A model generated the notes under the pieces. The model was not told the origin of the DNA. It did not search any database and saw nothing but the letters and a program-made list of their open reading frames with translations. From NCBI RefSeq assembly GCF_036075115.1, contig NZ_CP107958.1, positions 248,001 to 312,000 on the forward strand: a stretch of DNA of 64,000 nucleotides, given 5' to 3'. Source of the DNA: Streptomyces sp. NBC_00377. Lineage in GTDB: Bacteria > Actinomycetota > Actinomycetes > Streptomycetales > Streptomycetaceae. Within the stretch, counting starts at the first letter, position 1; each line of letters opens with the position of its first letter. Below are positions 19,001 through 26,985 of this stretch, piece by piece. Position numbers and translations under genes: made by a program.

Positions 19001-22000
19001 CCAGGACCGCGAAGCTCAAGACCTACAGCGGCACCAGCGCGCTCTACCTGGAGTCCACCTCCACCTACGACGGCTACGGACGGGCGCTGGCCACCACCGA
19101 CCTGACGGCCGACGTCACGGTCACCTCCGCCGGCACGCTCACCCGCAGCGCCCGCACCGACGGACGGACCACCACCACCGCCTACACCCCCACCACGGGC
19201 TTCCCGACGAGCAGCTCGGTGACGACCCCGCCCGCCACGGCCGGGGACACCACGACCGCCCAGACGTCGAGCACCGCATACGAGACGCTGCGCGGGCAGC
19301 CGCTCACCGAGACCGACACCAACGGCAAGGCCACCACCTACGCGTACGACCCGCTGGGCCGCGTCACCAAGGTGTGGCAGGCCGACCGCACCACCGGCCA
19401 GACCCCGAGCTACGAGTTCACCTACACCATCACCGACGGCAAGCCGGTGGCCGTGGGCACGAAGACGATCGGCAACAACGGCGCCCAGGACACCACGTAC
19501 GCCTTCTACGACGGCTTCCTGCGCCCGCGCCAGACGCAGGCCCCCGGTCCGAAGGGCGGCACGCTCCTTGCGGACACCTTCTACGACGAACGCGGCCTGA
19601 CCGCCAAGGAGTTCGCCACCTACTACACCGACACCACCGCGCCCTCCACGACTCTCTTCAAGCCCGAGAACGCGCTGAGCGTCGAGACCCAGAACCGCTA
19701 CACCTACGACGGCCTGGGCCGGGCGACCGAAGCACGGCAGATCGCCGGCAACGGCGACGGCGGCACGGTCCTCGGCATCACCAGGACGATCTACGGCGGC
19801 GACCGCACCACCGTCATCCCGCCCGTCGGCGGCACCGCCCAGACCACCCTCACCGACGCCCGCGGCAACACCACCGAACTGCGCCTGCTGCACACCCGCG
19901 CCCCCGAGGCGGCCTACGACACCACCACCTATGGCTACAGCCCGCGCGGTGAGCTGACCAAGGTCACCGACCCGGCCGGCAACGCCTGGACCTGGACGTA
20001 CGACCTGATGGGCCGGCTCACCGACACCACCGACCCCGACAAGGGCGCCGGCCACAACGAGTACGACGACCGCTCCCGGATGACCAGCAGCAAGGACGCC
20101 CGCGGCACGGTCCTCGCCTACGTCTACGACGGCCTGGGCCGCAAGACCGAACTGCGCGACGCCTCCACCACCGGCGCCCTGCGCGCCAAGTGGGTCTACG
20201 ACACCATCAGCGGCGCCAAGGGACAGCTCACCTCCAGCTCGCGCTACAGCGGCACCCAGGAGTACAAGACGAGCGTCGTCGCCTACGACCGGCTCTACCG
20301 CCCGCTGCGCACCTCGGTGACGATTCCGTCGTCCGAGGGCGCGCTGCAGGGCACGTACCTGTCGGCGACCACCTACAACGACTCCGGCACGGTGCAGGGC
20401 GTCGGCTACCCCAAGGCGGGTGCGCTGGCGGCCAATTCCGTCACCTACACCTACGAGGACGGCACCCTGCGGCCCGTCGGGATCAGCGGCCCGCTGAACC
20501 TGACCGCGACCGCGTCCTACAGCCTCACGGGCAAGCCGCTGCAGTACTCGCTGACCGCGAACGGCGGCAAGGCCACCCTGGAGACCAACACCTACGAGTG
20601 GGGCACCCAGCGGCTGGCCACCTCGCGGGTGGACCGCCAGGACGTCACGGGCGTCGACCAGTACAACACCTACAAGTACGACGAGGCCGGCAACGTCCTG
20701 TCCGTCTCCGACACCTCCCGCTCCGGCACCGACAACCAGTGCTTCGCCTACGACTACCTCGGCCGGGTGACGGACGCCTGGGCCCAGCCGACCACCGCCT
20801 GTGCCACTGCCCCCACCACCGCGGCCCTGGGCGGCCCGGCCCCGTACTGGTCGTCCTACACCTACGACAAGGTCGGCAACCGGCTCACCGAGACCCTGCA
20901 CGGCACCACGACCGGTGCCGCGGACACCAAACGCAGCTACCACTACCCCGACCCTGGCGCCGTCCGGCCGCACGCCCTGGGCTCGGTGGACACCACTGCC
21001 GGGACGGTGAAGACCGGCGACAGCTACACCTATGACGCCGCGGGCAACACCCACACCCAGCTGCTCGGCGACGGCACCTCGCAGACCCTGGACTGGGACG
21101 CCGAGGGCCACCTGGCCAAGGTCACCCAGCCGGTGGAGGGCGGCAGCGACAAGGTCACCGACTACCTCTACGACGCGGACGGCAATCGCCTGATCGGCCG
21201 GACGCCGACCGAGACCACGCTCTACCTCGGCGCCACCGAGGTCACCCTGGCGAAGGGCGCCACCGTAGCCAAGGCCACCCGGTACTTCGACGTCGGCGGT
21301 GGCCACAAGGCCGTCCAGGCCGACAACGGGACGATCTCCTTCACGCTGGCCGACCACCACGGCACGGCCCAGCTGTCCGTCAACGCCGACACCCAGGCGC
21401 TGAGCCAGCGCCGCAGCCTGCCCTTCGGCGGATCGCGCGGCGCCGCGACGAACACCTGGACCGGCACCAAGGGCTTCCTCGGCGGCACCACCGACACCGC
21501 CACCGGCCTCACCCACCTCGGCGCCCGCGAGTACGACCCCGCCACGGGCCGCTTCCTGTCGGTCGACCCCCTCTTCACGGCCACCGACCCGCAGCAGATG
21601 AACGGCTACAGCTACGCCAACAACAACCCGCTGACGAACTCCGACCCGGCCGGCACGGAGATCGGCTCCAAGCCCAACTCCTGCCAGTACGACGTCAAGT
21701 ACTGCACCAAGCACCAGCAGCAGGAAGTCGGCTACGACGCCAAGAGCGGCACGTCCGACTACCACCGCGGCAACATCTACAAGCGCTCCCACGCGGCGAA
21801 GAAGCACTGGGTCGCCACCAACACCCCGGTCACGAACGACGTCGACAAGCTCCAGAACTACTGGGCCAGCATGATGGACGGGGAGTTCACCGACGACTTC
21901 TGGTACAACCCGGTCTACGAGTCGGCCAAGGCGGGCTCGGCCTGTTATGGACGCGAGGGATGCCGCCAGGCCTACCTCTACGTGCTGCACACCGGCGACG

Positions 22001-22920
22001 CCGCCGACGCCGAGACGGCCAAGGAGATCGCGGCCACCTACTGCGTCTACCACGCGAGCCAGTGCGCGGACGAGGCCAAGGAAGTCGCGCGCGGCAGGGT
22101 CATCGAGGGCATCGTCGGCGACTTGTTCATGGCCTATCTCGGCGGTGCCGCGGGAGCCGAGAGCAAGGCGGCAGGTGCCTGCCGGAACAGCTTCGATCCC
22201 CGTACCGAAGTCCTCATGGCCGACGGCACCACCAAGCCCATCGTCGACGTGCGGAACGGCGACAAGGTCATCGCCAAGGACCCCAAGACCGGCAAAAGCG
22301 GTCCGCGTACGGTGACGGCCGAACTTCTCCACCGCGACAACGACCTCGTCGACCTCGAGGTCCGCGGCCCGGACGGCAAGACCGTCACCATCCGCACCAC
22401 CTCTCACCACCCCTTCTGGGACGACACCGCCCACGCCTGGACCGAGGCCGGCCGGCTCGCCCTGGGCCACACCCTCAAGAGCGCCGACGACAGCCGGGTC
22501 ACCCTGGTCGGCGTACTGGCCCGGCCCGGGGTGGCCGACATGTATAACCTCACCGTCGCCGACCTGCACACGTACTATGTGCTGGCCGGCGTGACGCCGG
22601 TCCTGGTCCACAACTGCAGCATCTCGATGGACGAGGCCATCAACCGAGCCATAGCGCACGTCGGTGACAACGCGACGGTGGTGCGGTCCGGCAGCGGCGG
22701 AGTCCAGTTCATGAGCGTGTCGACCGATGCGTCCGGGAACCAGGTCAGGAAGATCGCGAGGTTCGATGTGAACCCCGGAAGCGGGCACGTCCAGAAACTC
22801 GGGCCGCATGTGAACCTGGAGACCCAGATCAATGGAAAAACGGTCACCAGCGGTCCGCTCAAGGATCCGCACACGCCGATCGACCCGTCCACGATCCGAG
22901 ACGGCGACTACTGGCCGTAG
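16081..22920 (+). CDS. Rhs/YD-repeat polymorphic toxin with HINT domain and C-terminal toxin tip
   Basis: 2279 aa from the ATG at 16081, preceded by GGGAGGAAG. A signal peptide (RVAVATAAVLTATLIQASG) is followed by an N-terminal beta domain (VPQVPGGLIPQVGLSYSSGG near residue 265), a long array of YD repeats (about 880-1790, for example YDGLGRATEAR, YDLMGRLTDT), and the Rhs core (LGAREYDPATGRFLSVDPL; NGYSYANNNPLTNSDPAG near 1820-1855). At about 2034-2178 lies an autoprocessing HINT domain (CRNSFDPRTEVLMADGT; TTSHHPFW; ending VLVHNC). The last 100 residues form a distinct tip with GPHVNLETQ and DPHTPIDPS, presumably the toxin; I cannot name its class with certainty. The immunity gene follows at once. 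Confidence 0.93.
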   Translation: MNLGQRTRTGRPWRRVAVATAAVLTATLIQASGVPAVAEGWRKPALPQAETSVDGGPAGKAVPRTVPKGPRTPAKAPATAWPNASAAAVTLQPEATRVKGLPLTLDTRVKRAADAATGTYTVGTLSREASRKAGVDGPVFTLTPRQGAALRGGTVRAGLDYSSFAGLYGGGYASRLSLVRLPACALTTPQKAQCRTTQPVASVNDREKQTLTASSVALSASTATVLAATASASGDKGDYKATSLSASSTWSTDQSSGSFAWSYDMGVPQVPGGLIPQVGLSYSSGGIDGRTGNTNNQSSWVGDGFDLAPGFIERSYKSCTDDGATNADGNKPGDLCWAYDNATLSLNGSGGELVPNGTNSFKLRNDDGTKVDRIYGTSSDVRSNGARNDEYWRVTTPDGTQYYFGYNRLPGWTSGNETTDSAWTVPVFGNNADEPCNASTFAASWCQQGWRWNLDYVVDPHGNAVAYYYDKETNSYGRNLKAADDTPYVRGGTLDRIEYGLKSTAVYSAKALAKVDFTSSERCIPDSNTDCSSISKDAFYWYDTPWDLNCEAGADCDNGRFSPAFFTRKRLTEVTTQVLVSGSYSNVDGWKLAHRWGMADTDYQLLLDSVQRTGYSGTASITLPKVTFAYTQLANRLDKIGDGYAPYIKSRLSTVADESGGQIDVGYSAPVCDAASLPTPQTNTTRCFPQYIGGSSTDDPDRQWFNKYVVDTVTSTDRTGGAPDQVTMYDYLDGAAWHYDDDDGMTKEKSKTWSQWRGYGHVRVRTGGQGGASAMKTQTDSYFLRGMDGDRKDTTGGTKSVQVTLDSGEGDPLTDHESQAGFAYRTVTYSGPGGKVLSKTVSRPWYKETAKKVRTWGTVTSNLTGSASTRSWTSLDDGAGAKWRTTAGSDTHDATTGLVIQSEDLGDTTTAADDQCTRTTYVAGSVPVGAIARVETVAKACDAATSRPADVVSDVRTAYDGANYGAAATKGDATRTAKLKTYSGTSALYLESTSTYDGYGRALATTDLTADVTVTSAGTLTRSARTDGRTTTTAYTPTTGFPTSSSVTTPPATAGDTTTAQTSSTAYETLRGQPLTETDTNGKATTYAYDPLGRVTKVWQADRTTGQTPSYEFTYTITDGKPVAVGTKTIGNNGAQDTTYAFYDGFLRPRQTQAPGPKGGTLLADTFYDERGLTAKEFATYYTDTTAPSTTLFKPENALSVETQNRYTYDGLGRATEARQIAGNGDGGTVLGITRTIYGGDRTTVIPPVGGTAQTTLTDARGNTTELRLLHTRAPEAAYDTTTYGYSPRGELTKVTDPAGNAWTWTYDLMGRLTDTTDPDKGAGHNEYDDRSRMTSSKDARGTVLAYVYDGLGRKTELRDASTTGALRAKWVYDTISGAKGQLTSSSRYSGTQEYKTSVVAYDRLYRPLRTSVTIPSSEGALQGTYLSATTYNDSGTVQGVGYPKAGALAANSVTYTYEDGTLRPVGISGPLNLTATASYSLTGKPLQYSLTANGGKATLETNTYEWGTQRLATSRVDRQDVTGVDQYNTYKYDEAGNVLSVSDTSRSGTDNQCFAYDYLGRVTDAWAQPTTACATAPTTAALGGPAPYWSSYTYDKVGNRLTETLHGTTTGAADTKRSYHYPDPGAVRPHALGSVDTTAGTVKTGDSYTYDAAGNTHTQLLGDGTSQTLDWDAEGHLAKVTQPVEGGSDKVTDYLYDADGNRLIGRTPTETTLYLGATEVTLAKGATVAKATRYFDVGGGHKAVQADNGTISFTLADHHGTAQLSVNADTQALSQRRSLPFGGSRGAATNTWTGTKGFLGGTTDTATGLTHLGAREYDPATGRFLSVDPLFTATDPQQMNGYSYANNNPLTNSDPAGTEIGSKPNSCQYDVKYCTKHQQQEVGYDAKSGTSDYHRGNIYKRSHAAKKHWVATNTPVTNDVDKLQNYWASMMDGEFTDDFWYNPVYESAKAGSACYGREGCRQAYLYVLHTGDAADAETAKEIAATYCVYHASQCADEAKEVARGRVIEGIVGDLFMAYLGGAAGAESKAAGACRNSFDPRTEVLMADGTTKPIVDVRNGDKVIAKDPKTGKSGPRTVTAELLHRDNDLVDLEVRGPDGKTVTIRTTSHHPFWDDTAHAWTEAGRLALGHTLKSADDSRVTLVGVLARPGVADMYNLTVADLHTYYVLAGVTPVLVHNCSISMDEAINRAIAHVGDNATVVRSGSGGVQFMSVSTDASGNQVRKIARFDVNPGSGHVQKLGPHVNLETQINGKTVTSGPLKDPHTPIDPSTIRDGDYWP

Positions 22921-22940
22921 GCGAAGAGAGAGGTGTGCCG

Positions 22941-23318
22941 GTGAAGGTTTTGCGCGGTGACTCGACCGGGGAGCTGGAGCTCTCCGGAACCCGCTCCGAA
23001 CTGCTGGCTCTCGGGCGGGAGTTGCGGACGGGGCGCGGGGAGTTTCCTCTGGAGAAGGTCTCCGATCCCTTCCCGTACAGCAGGTCGTTGTCACGGATGA
23101 GTGTCCGGCGAGCGAGCGGGAAGATCATGATCTCGTCGTCCGGAGACAGTGAATCCCTCGATGTCCAGGGCGGAGAGGAGGCTTTCGCGCTCCTCGCCGA
23201 CAACATCGAAGGCTTCGCCTCGGAGGCGGACGGGGACGACCACCTTCACGTGGACTACTACCCGGACCACGACTATCTGGCCGAGGGGTCGGGATCGGTG
23301 GTCGTCGCCATCGGTTAG
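22941..23318 (+). CDS. Imm32-like immunity protein
   Basis: 125 aa from the GTG at 22941, chosen because AGAGAGAGG ends 8 bp before it; a GTG two codons upstream is in frame. The small acidic protein contains LSGTRSELLALGRELRTG, PFPYSRSLSRM and an ending DDHLHVDYYPDHDYLAEGSG followed by VVVAI. That is the pattern I associate with Imm32 immunity proteins of Streptomyces. It lies 20 bp after the Rhs stop, in the standard place for a cognate immunity gene, and probably neutralises the toxin tip in the cytoplasm. A strong terminator follows. Confidence 0.75.
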   Translation: MKVLRGDSTGELELSGTRSELLALGRELRTGRGEFPLEKVSDPFPYSRSLSRMSVRRASGKIMISSSGDSESLDVQGGEEAFALLADNIEGFASEADGDDHLHVDYYPDHDYLAEGSGSVVVAIG

Positions 23319-23343
23319 CCGCAGGACCGCTCGCCCGGTCACG

Positions 23344-23388
23344 AACGCCCTTGCCCGCCCCGTTCTCCACGGGGCGGGCAAGGGCGTT
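23344..23388 (+). terminator. 20-bp perfect hairpin after the immunity gene
   Basis: 23344-23363 pairs perfectly with 23369-23388 around the loop TCTCC. It is the strongest hairpin I saw in the window and closes the LamG-Rhs-immunity unit. Confidence 0.88.
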
Positions 23389-23429
23389 TCGGGACGAGGC
23401 GCCGGCCGTTTCGCCCGTCGCCGTCAGTC

Positions 23430-23650
23430 CAGTTGCGTGAGCTTCTACGGCGAGTACGCCAACGGCGCCCTGAGCAACGTCCGCATCTACCCCACCGCCC
23501 TGCCCCCGGCTGGCGCCTCGGCCACGGGCGACGGCCCGAGTCCAGGGGGTGTAGGTCCAGTCCCTGGTGCCGGTCAGCTTGCCGTCGACGTACCGGCGGA
23601 GTTCCTTGGCGGTGGCGTCGTGGACGCCCACCAGGGGACCCGGCACCGGG
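23430..23650. pseudogene. Two LamG-domain scraps in opposite orientation
   Basis: On the plus strand, 23437-23512 encodes SFYGEYANGALSNVRIYPTA, the end of a LamG jellyroll. On the minus strand, 23535-23646 encodes LVGVHDATAKELRRYVDGKL, a central LamG strand. Neither has a start or a full domain. They look like leftovers of LamG genes shuffled next to the toxin locus. Confidence 0.55.
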
Positions 23651-23683
23651 CATGCTTAGCACTTTGTGGGATACACGCAGGTC

Positions 23684-24232
23684 ATGAGGTTGCTGGCAGA
23701 GATTCGTGAGACAGACCGGCATCTGGCCCAGCGGCTCGCTGCCAGTGCCCCACCCGCCCTTCACCGGGCGCTGTCAGCGGTGGAGGAGACGGCGGAGGGA
23801 ACCAAGCTGTGGTGCGGCGCGGCCGCGGTGATGGCCTGGCTGGGCGGCGGGCGCGGCCGCAAGGCCGCCGCCGCGGGCATGACGGCTGTGACGGTGGCGC
23901 AACTGGTGTCCAACGGCGTGTGCAAGCAGCTGGCCGACCGTCCCCGCCCCCCGAAGGAGTGGTTCCCGCACGACGAGGCCGAGGACCGTCCCGACTCCTC
24001 CTCTTTCCCCTCCGGGCACACCGCCGCCGCGGTCGCCTTCACCGCCGCCGTCGCCCCGGCGTGGCCGCTGGCAGGCGCGCTGTGCACAATGCCAGCCGCC
24101 ATGGTGGCCGTTGAACGCGTGCAAAGCGGCGCCCACTACCCCAGCGACGTCGCCGCCGGCGCGGCCATCGGCCTGGCCAGCGCCTGGCTCATCCACCGCG
24201 CCCCGCGCCTGATCCTGCGCCACTGGCTGTAG
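23684..24232 (+). CDS. PAP2-family membrane phosphatase
   Basis: 182 aa from the ATG at 23684 (an in-frame GTG at 23666 is an alternative; neither has a strong ribosome site). It has the three phosphatase motifs of the PAP2 superfamily: KQLADRPRPP, FPSGHTAAAVAF and VQSGAHYPSDVAAG. Several hydrophobic helices surround them. Relatives dephosphorylate lipid phosphates such as undecaprenyl pyrophosphate at the membrane. The protein is short but the catalytic set is complete. It stands alone, with remnants on both sides. Confidence 0.85.
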   Translation: MRLLAEIRETDRHLAQRLAASAPPALHRALSAVEETAEGTKLWCGAAAVMAWLGGGRGRKAAAAGMTAVTVAQLVSNGVCKQLADRPRPPKEWFPHDEAEDRPDSSSFPSGHTAAAVAFTAAVAPAWPLAGALCTMPAAMVAVERVQSGAHYPSDVAAGAAIGLASAWLIHRAPRLILRHWL

Positions 24233-24253
24233 TGGTAGAACCTGCCGGCGACG

Positions 24254-24404
24254 TGAGAAATGGTGCCGGTGCAGAATCTGGTGGAAGACGATCTCGTCGA
24301 CAGCCGCCATCACCGCCGCCCCGATCAGTGCGGCCACAGCCGTCGACCTCCAGGGCTCGACCGGAGCGGCTCGGGCAGTGCCCGGCCCGACCGATTCGCT
24401 CATG
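24254..24404 (-). pseudogene. DUF2243 membrane protein, N-terminal fragment
   Basis: Starting at the ATG at 24404 (MSESVGPGTARAAP), about 48 residues end with AAVMAAVDEIVFHQILHRHH, the first-helix signature of DUF2243. The frame then runs into sequence antisense to the PAP2 gene and loses all resemblance. The remaining three helices are missing. Confidence 0.6.
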
Positions 24405-24848
24405 AGCGTGCCTTTCCGTACAGGGCCTCGTCGGCCGCCCGCCACGCATACCCCTTCCCACGGCGATACTTCCGCCGGGTGCGGGGCGGTGCCGGATCGG
24501 GGTACCCGGGCGGGCGTTTGGACACATGGAATGTGCGTCCCTGACCCAGGCGATCATGACTGACCAGACCCATATGACGATGGAGTCGCACCCGGACATT
24601 CTGGAGATGCGGGAGCGCCATGCCAGGGCTCGGCTCTTTGCGGGTTCGTCAGCCCTACGCCCTGCCGGAGCCCCGGCTGCTCGTACGCCGACGGAACCGG
24701 AACGAGCACACGATCAACCCGGTAGCGAAAGCGAGCGCGGCCGTGACGCCACGCAGCCGGTTCGGCATCGGACGCCGTCGGGTTCTACGGCCTCCACGGA
24801 CATGCCCGCGACGGGCACGGCAACCCAGGCTGGGCCAGAGAGTTCGGG
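24405..24848. other. Interval with a possible SPW-repeat protein start
   Basis: On the plus strand, from 24556, the frame reads MTDQTHMTMESHPDILEMRE and then RHARARL, which resembles the N-terminus of SPW-repeat membrane proteins. The membrane part does not follow in any frame. The remainder shows no gene that I can support. Confidence 0.3.
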
Positions 24849-25292
24849 TCACCCGGCGCGCTGGGTCGTCTCCCCGGACTGAGCGGGTACGGCGGGCAGG
24901 GAGACGGTGCAGGAGGCGCAGCGTCGGGCCTGGGCGGGTACGGGGCTGAGGCATTCGGGGCAGTCCCGTTTGGGGGCTTGGACGTCTTGGTGCGGGGCGA
25001 GGCGTTCGTGAAGCTTGTTGATCGGGAGCACGACCAGGAAATACAGGGCGCCGGCCAGGAGGAGGAAGCTGATCGCCGCGTTGATGAAGGCGCCGTAGGG
25101 GAACTTGGTGGCGCCTACGATGAAGGTCTTGCGGCTCATGTCGCCGGTGGCGCCGGTGGCCAGCCCCACGAGTGGTGTCAGGAAGGCGCTGACGAAGCCG
25201 TTCACCACGGCGGTGAACGCTGCCCCGATGACGATGCCGACGGCCAGATCGACCACGTTGCCGCGCAGAATGAAGCTGCGGAAGCCCTTCAC
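24849..25292 (-). CDS. mscL: Large-conductance mechanosensitive channel MscL with C-terminal zinc ribbon-like motif
   Basis: 147 aa from the GTG at 25292, preceded by GGGGTGAGAAG. The N-terminal helix and first membrane segment (KGFRSFILRGNVVDLAVGIV) and the second segment (FINAAISFLLLAGALYFLVV) define MscL, which opens on membrane tension to release solutes during hypo-osmotic shock. After the usual end the protein carries CPECLSPVPAQARRCASC, a CxxC pair separated by ten residues, likely a metal-binding ribbon at the cytoplasmic end of the channel. The gene looks monocistronic. Confidence 0.92.
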   Translation of the reverse strand: MKGFRSFILRGNVVDLAVGIVIGAAFTAVVNGFVSAFLTPLVGLATGATGDMSRKTFIVGATKFPYGAFINAAISFLLLAGALYFLVVLPINKLHERLAPHQDVQAPKRDCPECLSPVPAQARRCASCTVSLPAVPAQSGETTQRAG

Positions 25293-25558
25293 CTTCTCAC
25301 CCCTAAGAGGCTCTCGACGTCGACGGGCGGCACCGAAACCGCGGTCGGCCCACCCCCTCCGCCTCGGATGCCCTGTCAGCCCTCGCCCATGCCGGCCCCG
25401 CCCCGCGGCGCGGTGATGTACGTCAAGCACACCATCGCGACCGCCCGCTCAGCCTGAGCTGCACCCCGCAGGCATTGGCTCACATACCGCCCTCTACGGC
25501 GGGCTCGGGATGAGAGGGTGCTCTCTCCACCGTGCGCTATGAGCGGCAAGCGTTGGGG

Positions 25559-26071
25559 TCAGCCGCCGGCGAGTATCGGGCCGGCCGGGGCAGAGAGTGT
25601 CTGGTGAGCGTGCGGGCACGACGTGGCAGAACTGGTTGTGGGAATGCGCATCCGGCGCAGGAGATCACGGGTGGTGCGCTTGCGCAGCGTGCTGCGCCAG
25701 GTCAGACCCGGGTGGCGGGACCGCAGGTGTGACAGCGCACGGGTGCCCAGGCCGGTGCCGTGGAAGCGCTCGTCGATGGCGACGGTGGTGATGACGCCCT
25801 GGGCGCAGTCAGTGCAGATCCGGTAGCGGACCTGGCCGACGACCTGGCGGGTGTGCACGAGGAGCAGACACTCATCGCCCGGGCCGGGGCCATCCGGGAT
25901 GTGCGTGGACAGGAAATCGATTGCCCGGTAGGCGAGGACGCGGCGGCGCAGGCGGCCGCTTCGCCGGCGACGGCGTGAGTGCTTGGCGCCGTCGTGCCCG
26001 GGCGGCGACGTCTCGGCTGTGGACGGGCCGAATAGACTGCCGCTGGCGGGACGCGCATGTTGTCCGTGCAT
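25559..26071 (-). CDS. GNAT-like acetyltransferase
   Basis: Up to 170 aa from a possible ATG at 26071 (MHGQHARPASG); the start is uncertain because upstream codons stay open. The core CLLLVHTRQVVGQVRYRICT, then GVITTVAIDERFHGTGLGTR, contains the acyl-CoA loop Q/RxxGxG/A-like HGTGLGTR of GNAT N-acetyltransferases. The first 60 residues are low-complexity and Arg-rich. The substrate is unknown. It stands alone. Confidence 0.6.
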   Translation of the reverse strand: MHGQHARPASGSLFGPSTAETSPPGHDGAKHSRRRRRSGRLRRRVLAYRAIDFLSTHIPDGPGPGDECLLLVHTRQVVGQVRYRICTDCAQGVITTVAIDERFHGTGLGTRALSHLRSRHPGLTWRSTLRKRTTRDLLRRMRIPTTSSATSCPHAHQTLSAPAGPILAGG

Positions 26072-26392
26072 GACGTCTCGGGTGCCCGAACAGCCGACGG
26101 ATACCCGTTCCAGCGCGCCGCGCGCGCCGCCGGGCGGCACCCCTCTTGTCCGGGAACGGCTCCCGTCACATGCTCGGCAGATGGTCGACGTGATCTTCCG
26201 GCGGATACCGGATCCGTCCAGCCAGGACAGCTGTCGGTCGTTTTCACTGCCATCGATCGCCGCGAAGCCCGCCGCGAGCACTCGGCAACTGACCTGCTGC
26301 GCACCGGCCTGCGCCGGGCCGGGCGGGATCGGAGCGCGCGCCGCCATGGCCGGGGTGCCGGGCCTACTCGGTGCGCGCTCTGGCCCGGCAGT

Positions 26393-26698
26393 TCAGTGCT
26401 GATGGTGATCGTGCTGGGGCAGGTAGAGAGAACTGATCCGGCTCCAATAGCCGCGCACGAGGTCTTCGGCCTCCTGCACCGCCCGCTGAGCGCACGGCGC
26501 GTCCGTCGGCAGGGCCAGCCCGGCTTGGGCGTCGGAGCCCATGCGCCAGGCAGCCCTCAGGGTCGCCCGACGTGCGGCACGGCGGTACGCAGCGGCAGTC
26601 CGTAGGCTGCTGCTTCGGCCCGCCAGGCACCATCGCGCCAGCAGGATCGTTGCCACCGCCGACAATGCGCTGGCTGCGTACATCTCGTGATTGGCCAC
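26393..26698 (-). CDS. Small hypothetical protein with N-terminal membrane anchor
   Basis: 101 aa from the GTG at 26698, supported by GGAGGAA six bases upstream. The N-terminus (MYAASALSAVATILLARWCL) is hydrophobic, followed by an Arg-rich helical region and a His-rich end (LPQHDHHQH). I recognise no family. The clear ribosome site and codon bias make it a real gene. Confidence 0.6.
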   Translation of the reverse strand: MANHEMYAASALSAVATILLARWCLAGRSSSLRTAAAYRRAARRATLRAAWRMGSDAQAGLALPTDAPCAQRAVQEAEDLVRGYWSRISSLYLPQHDHHQH

Positions 26699-26879
26699 CG
26701 GTTCCTCCTGCCGGACACAGACCGTGCCGCGTTCCGGTGCCCTCCTATCTCGCTTTCAACGTTACTGCTGGGTTACGAAAACCTCACAGCCGTGGCCGGG
26801 TGTGTGCTTCATGTGCATACGTCTGGATTTCGGGGTCGGCGTTGTGCTTCGGCGACGATGAACCGTAGGTCCAGCGACG

Positions 26880-26985
26880 GACGAGACGAGTCGACAGCTT
26901 GTGCAGGAAGTCCCGGCGCCGGTCGGCGATCCGCGCGTGGACCTTGGCGACGCGGCGACGGGCCTTCTCCTTCTCCCGGTTCACC
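26880..26985 (-). pseudogene. TnpB (IS200/IS605 OrfB) fragment
   Basis: The minus strand encodes VNREKEKARRRVAKVHARIA then DRRRDFLHKLSTRLV, the helix preceding the RuvC-like core of TnpB. Both sides are lost: downstream sequence turns to RRWTYGSSSPKH, and upstream it abuts the IS5 transposase tail at about 26985. Confidence 0.7.

Noticed and set aside
17215..23094. 1959-codon minus-strand frame opposite the Rhs gene
   Set aside because: Antisense to YD repeats and the HINT domain; its periodic Gly/Val-rich composition mirrors the repeats and no known domain appears.
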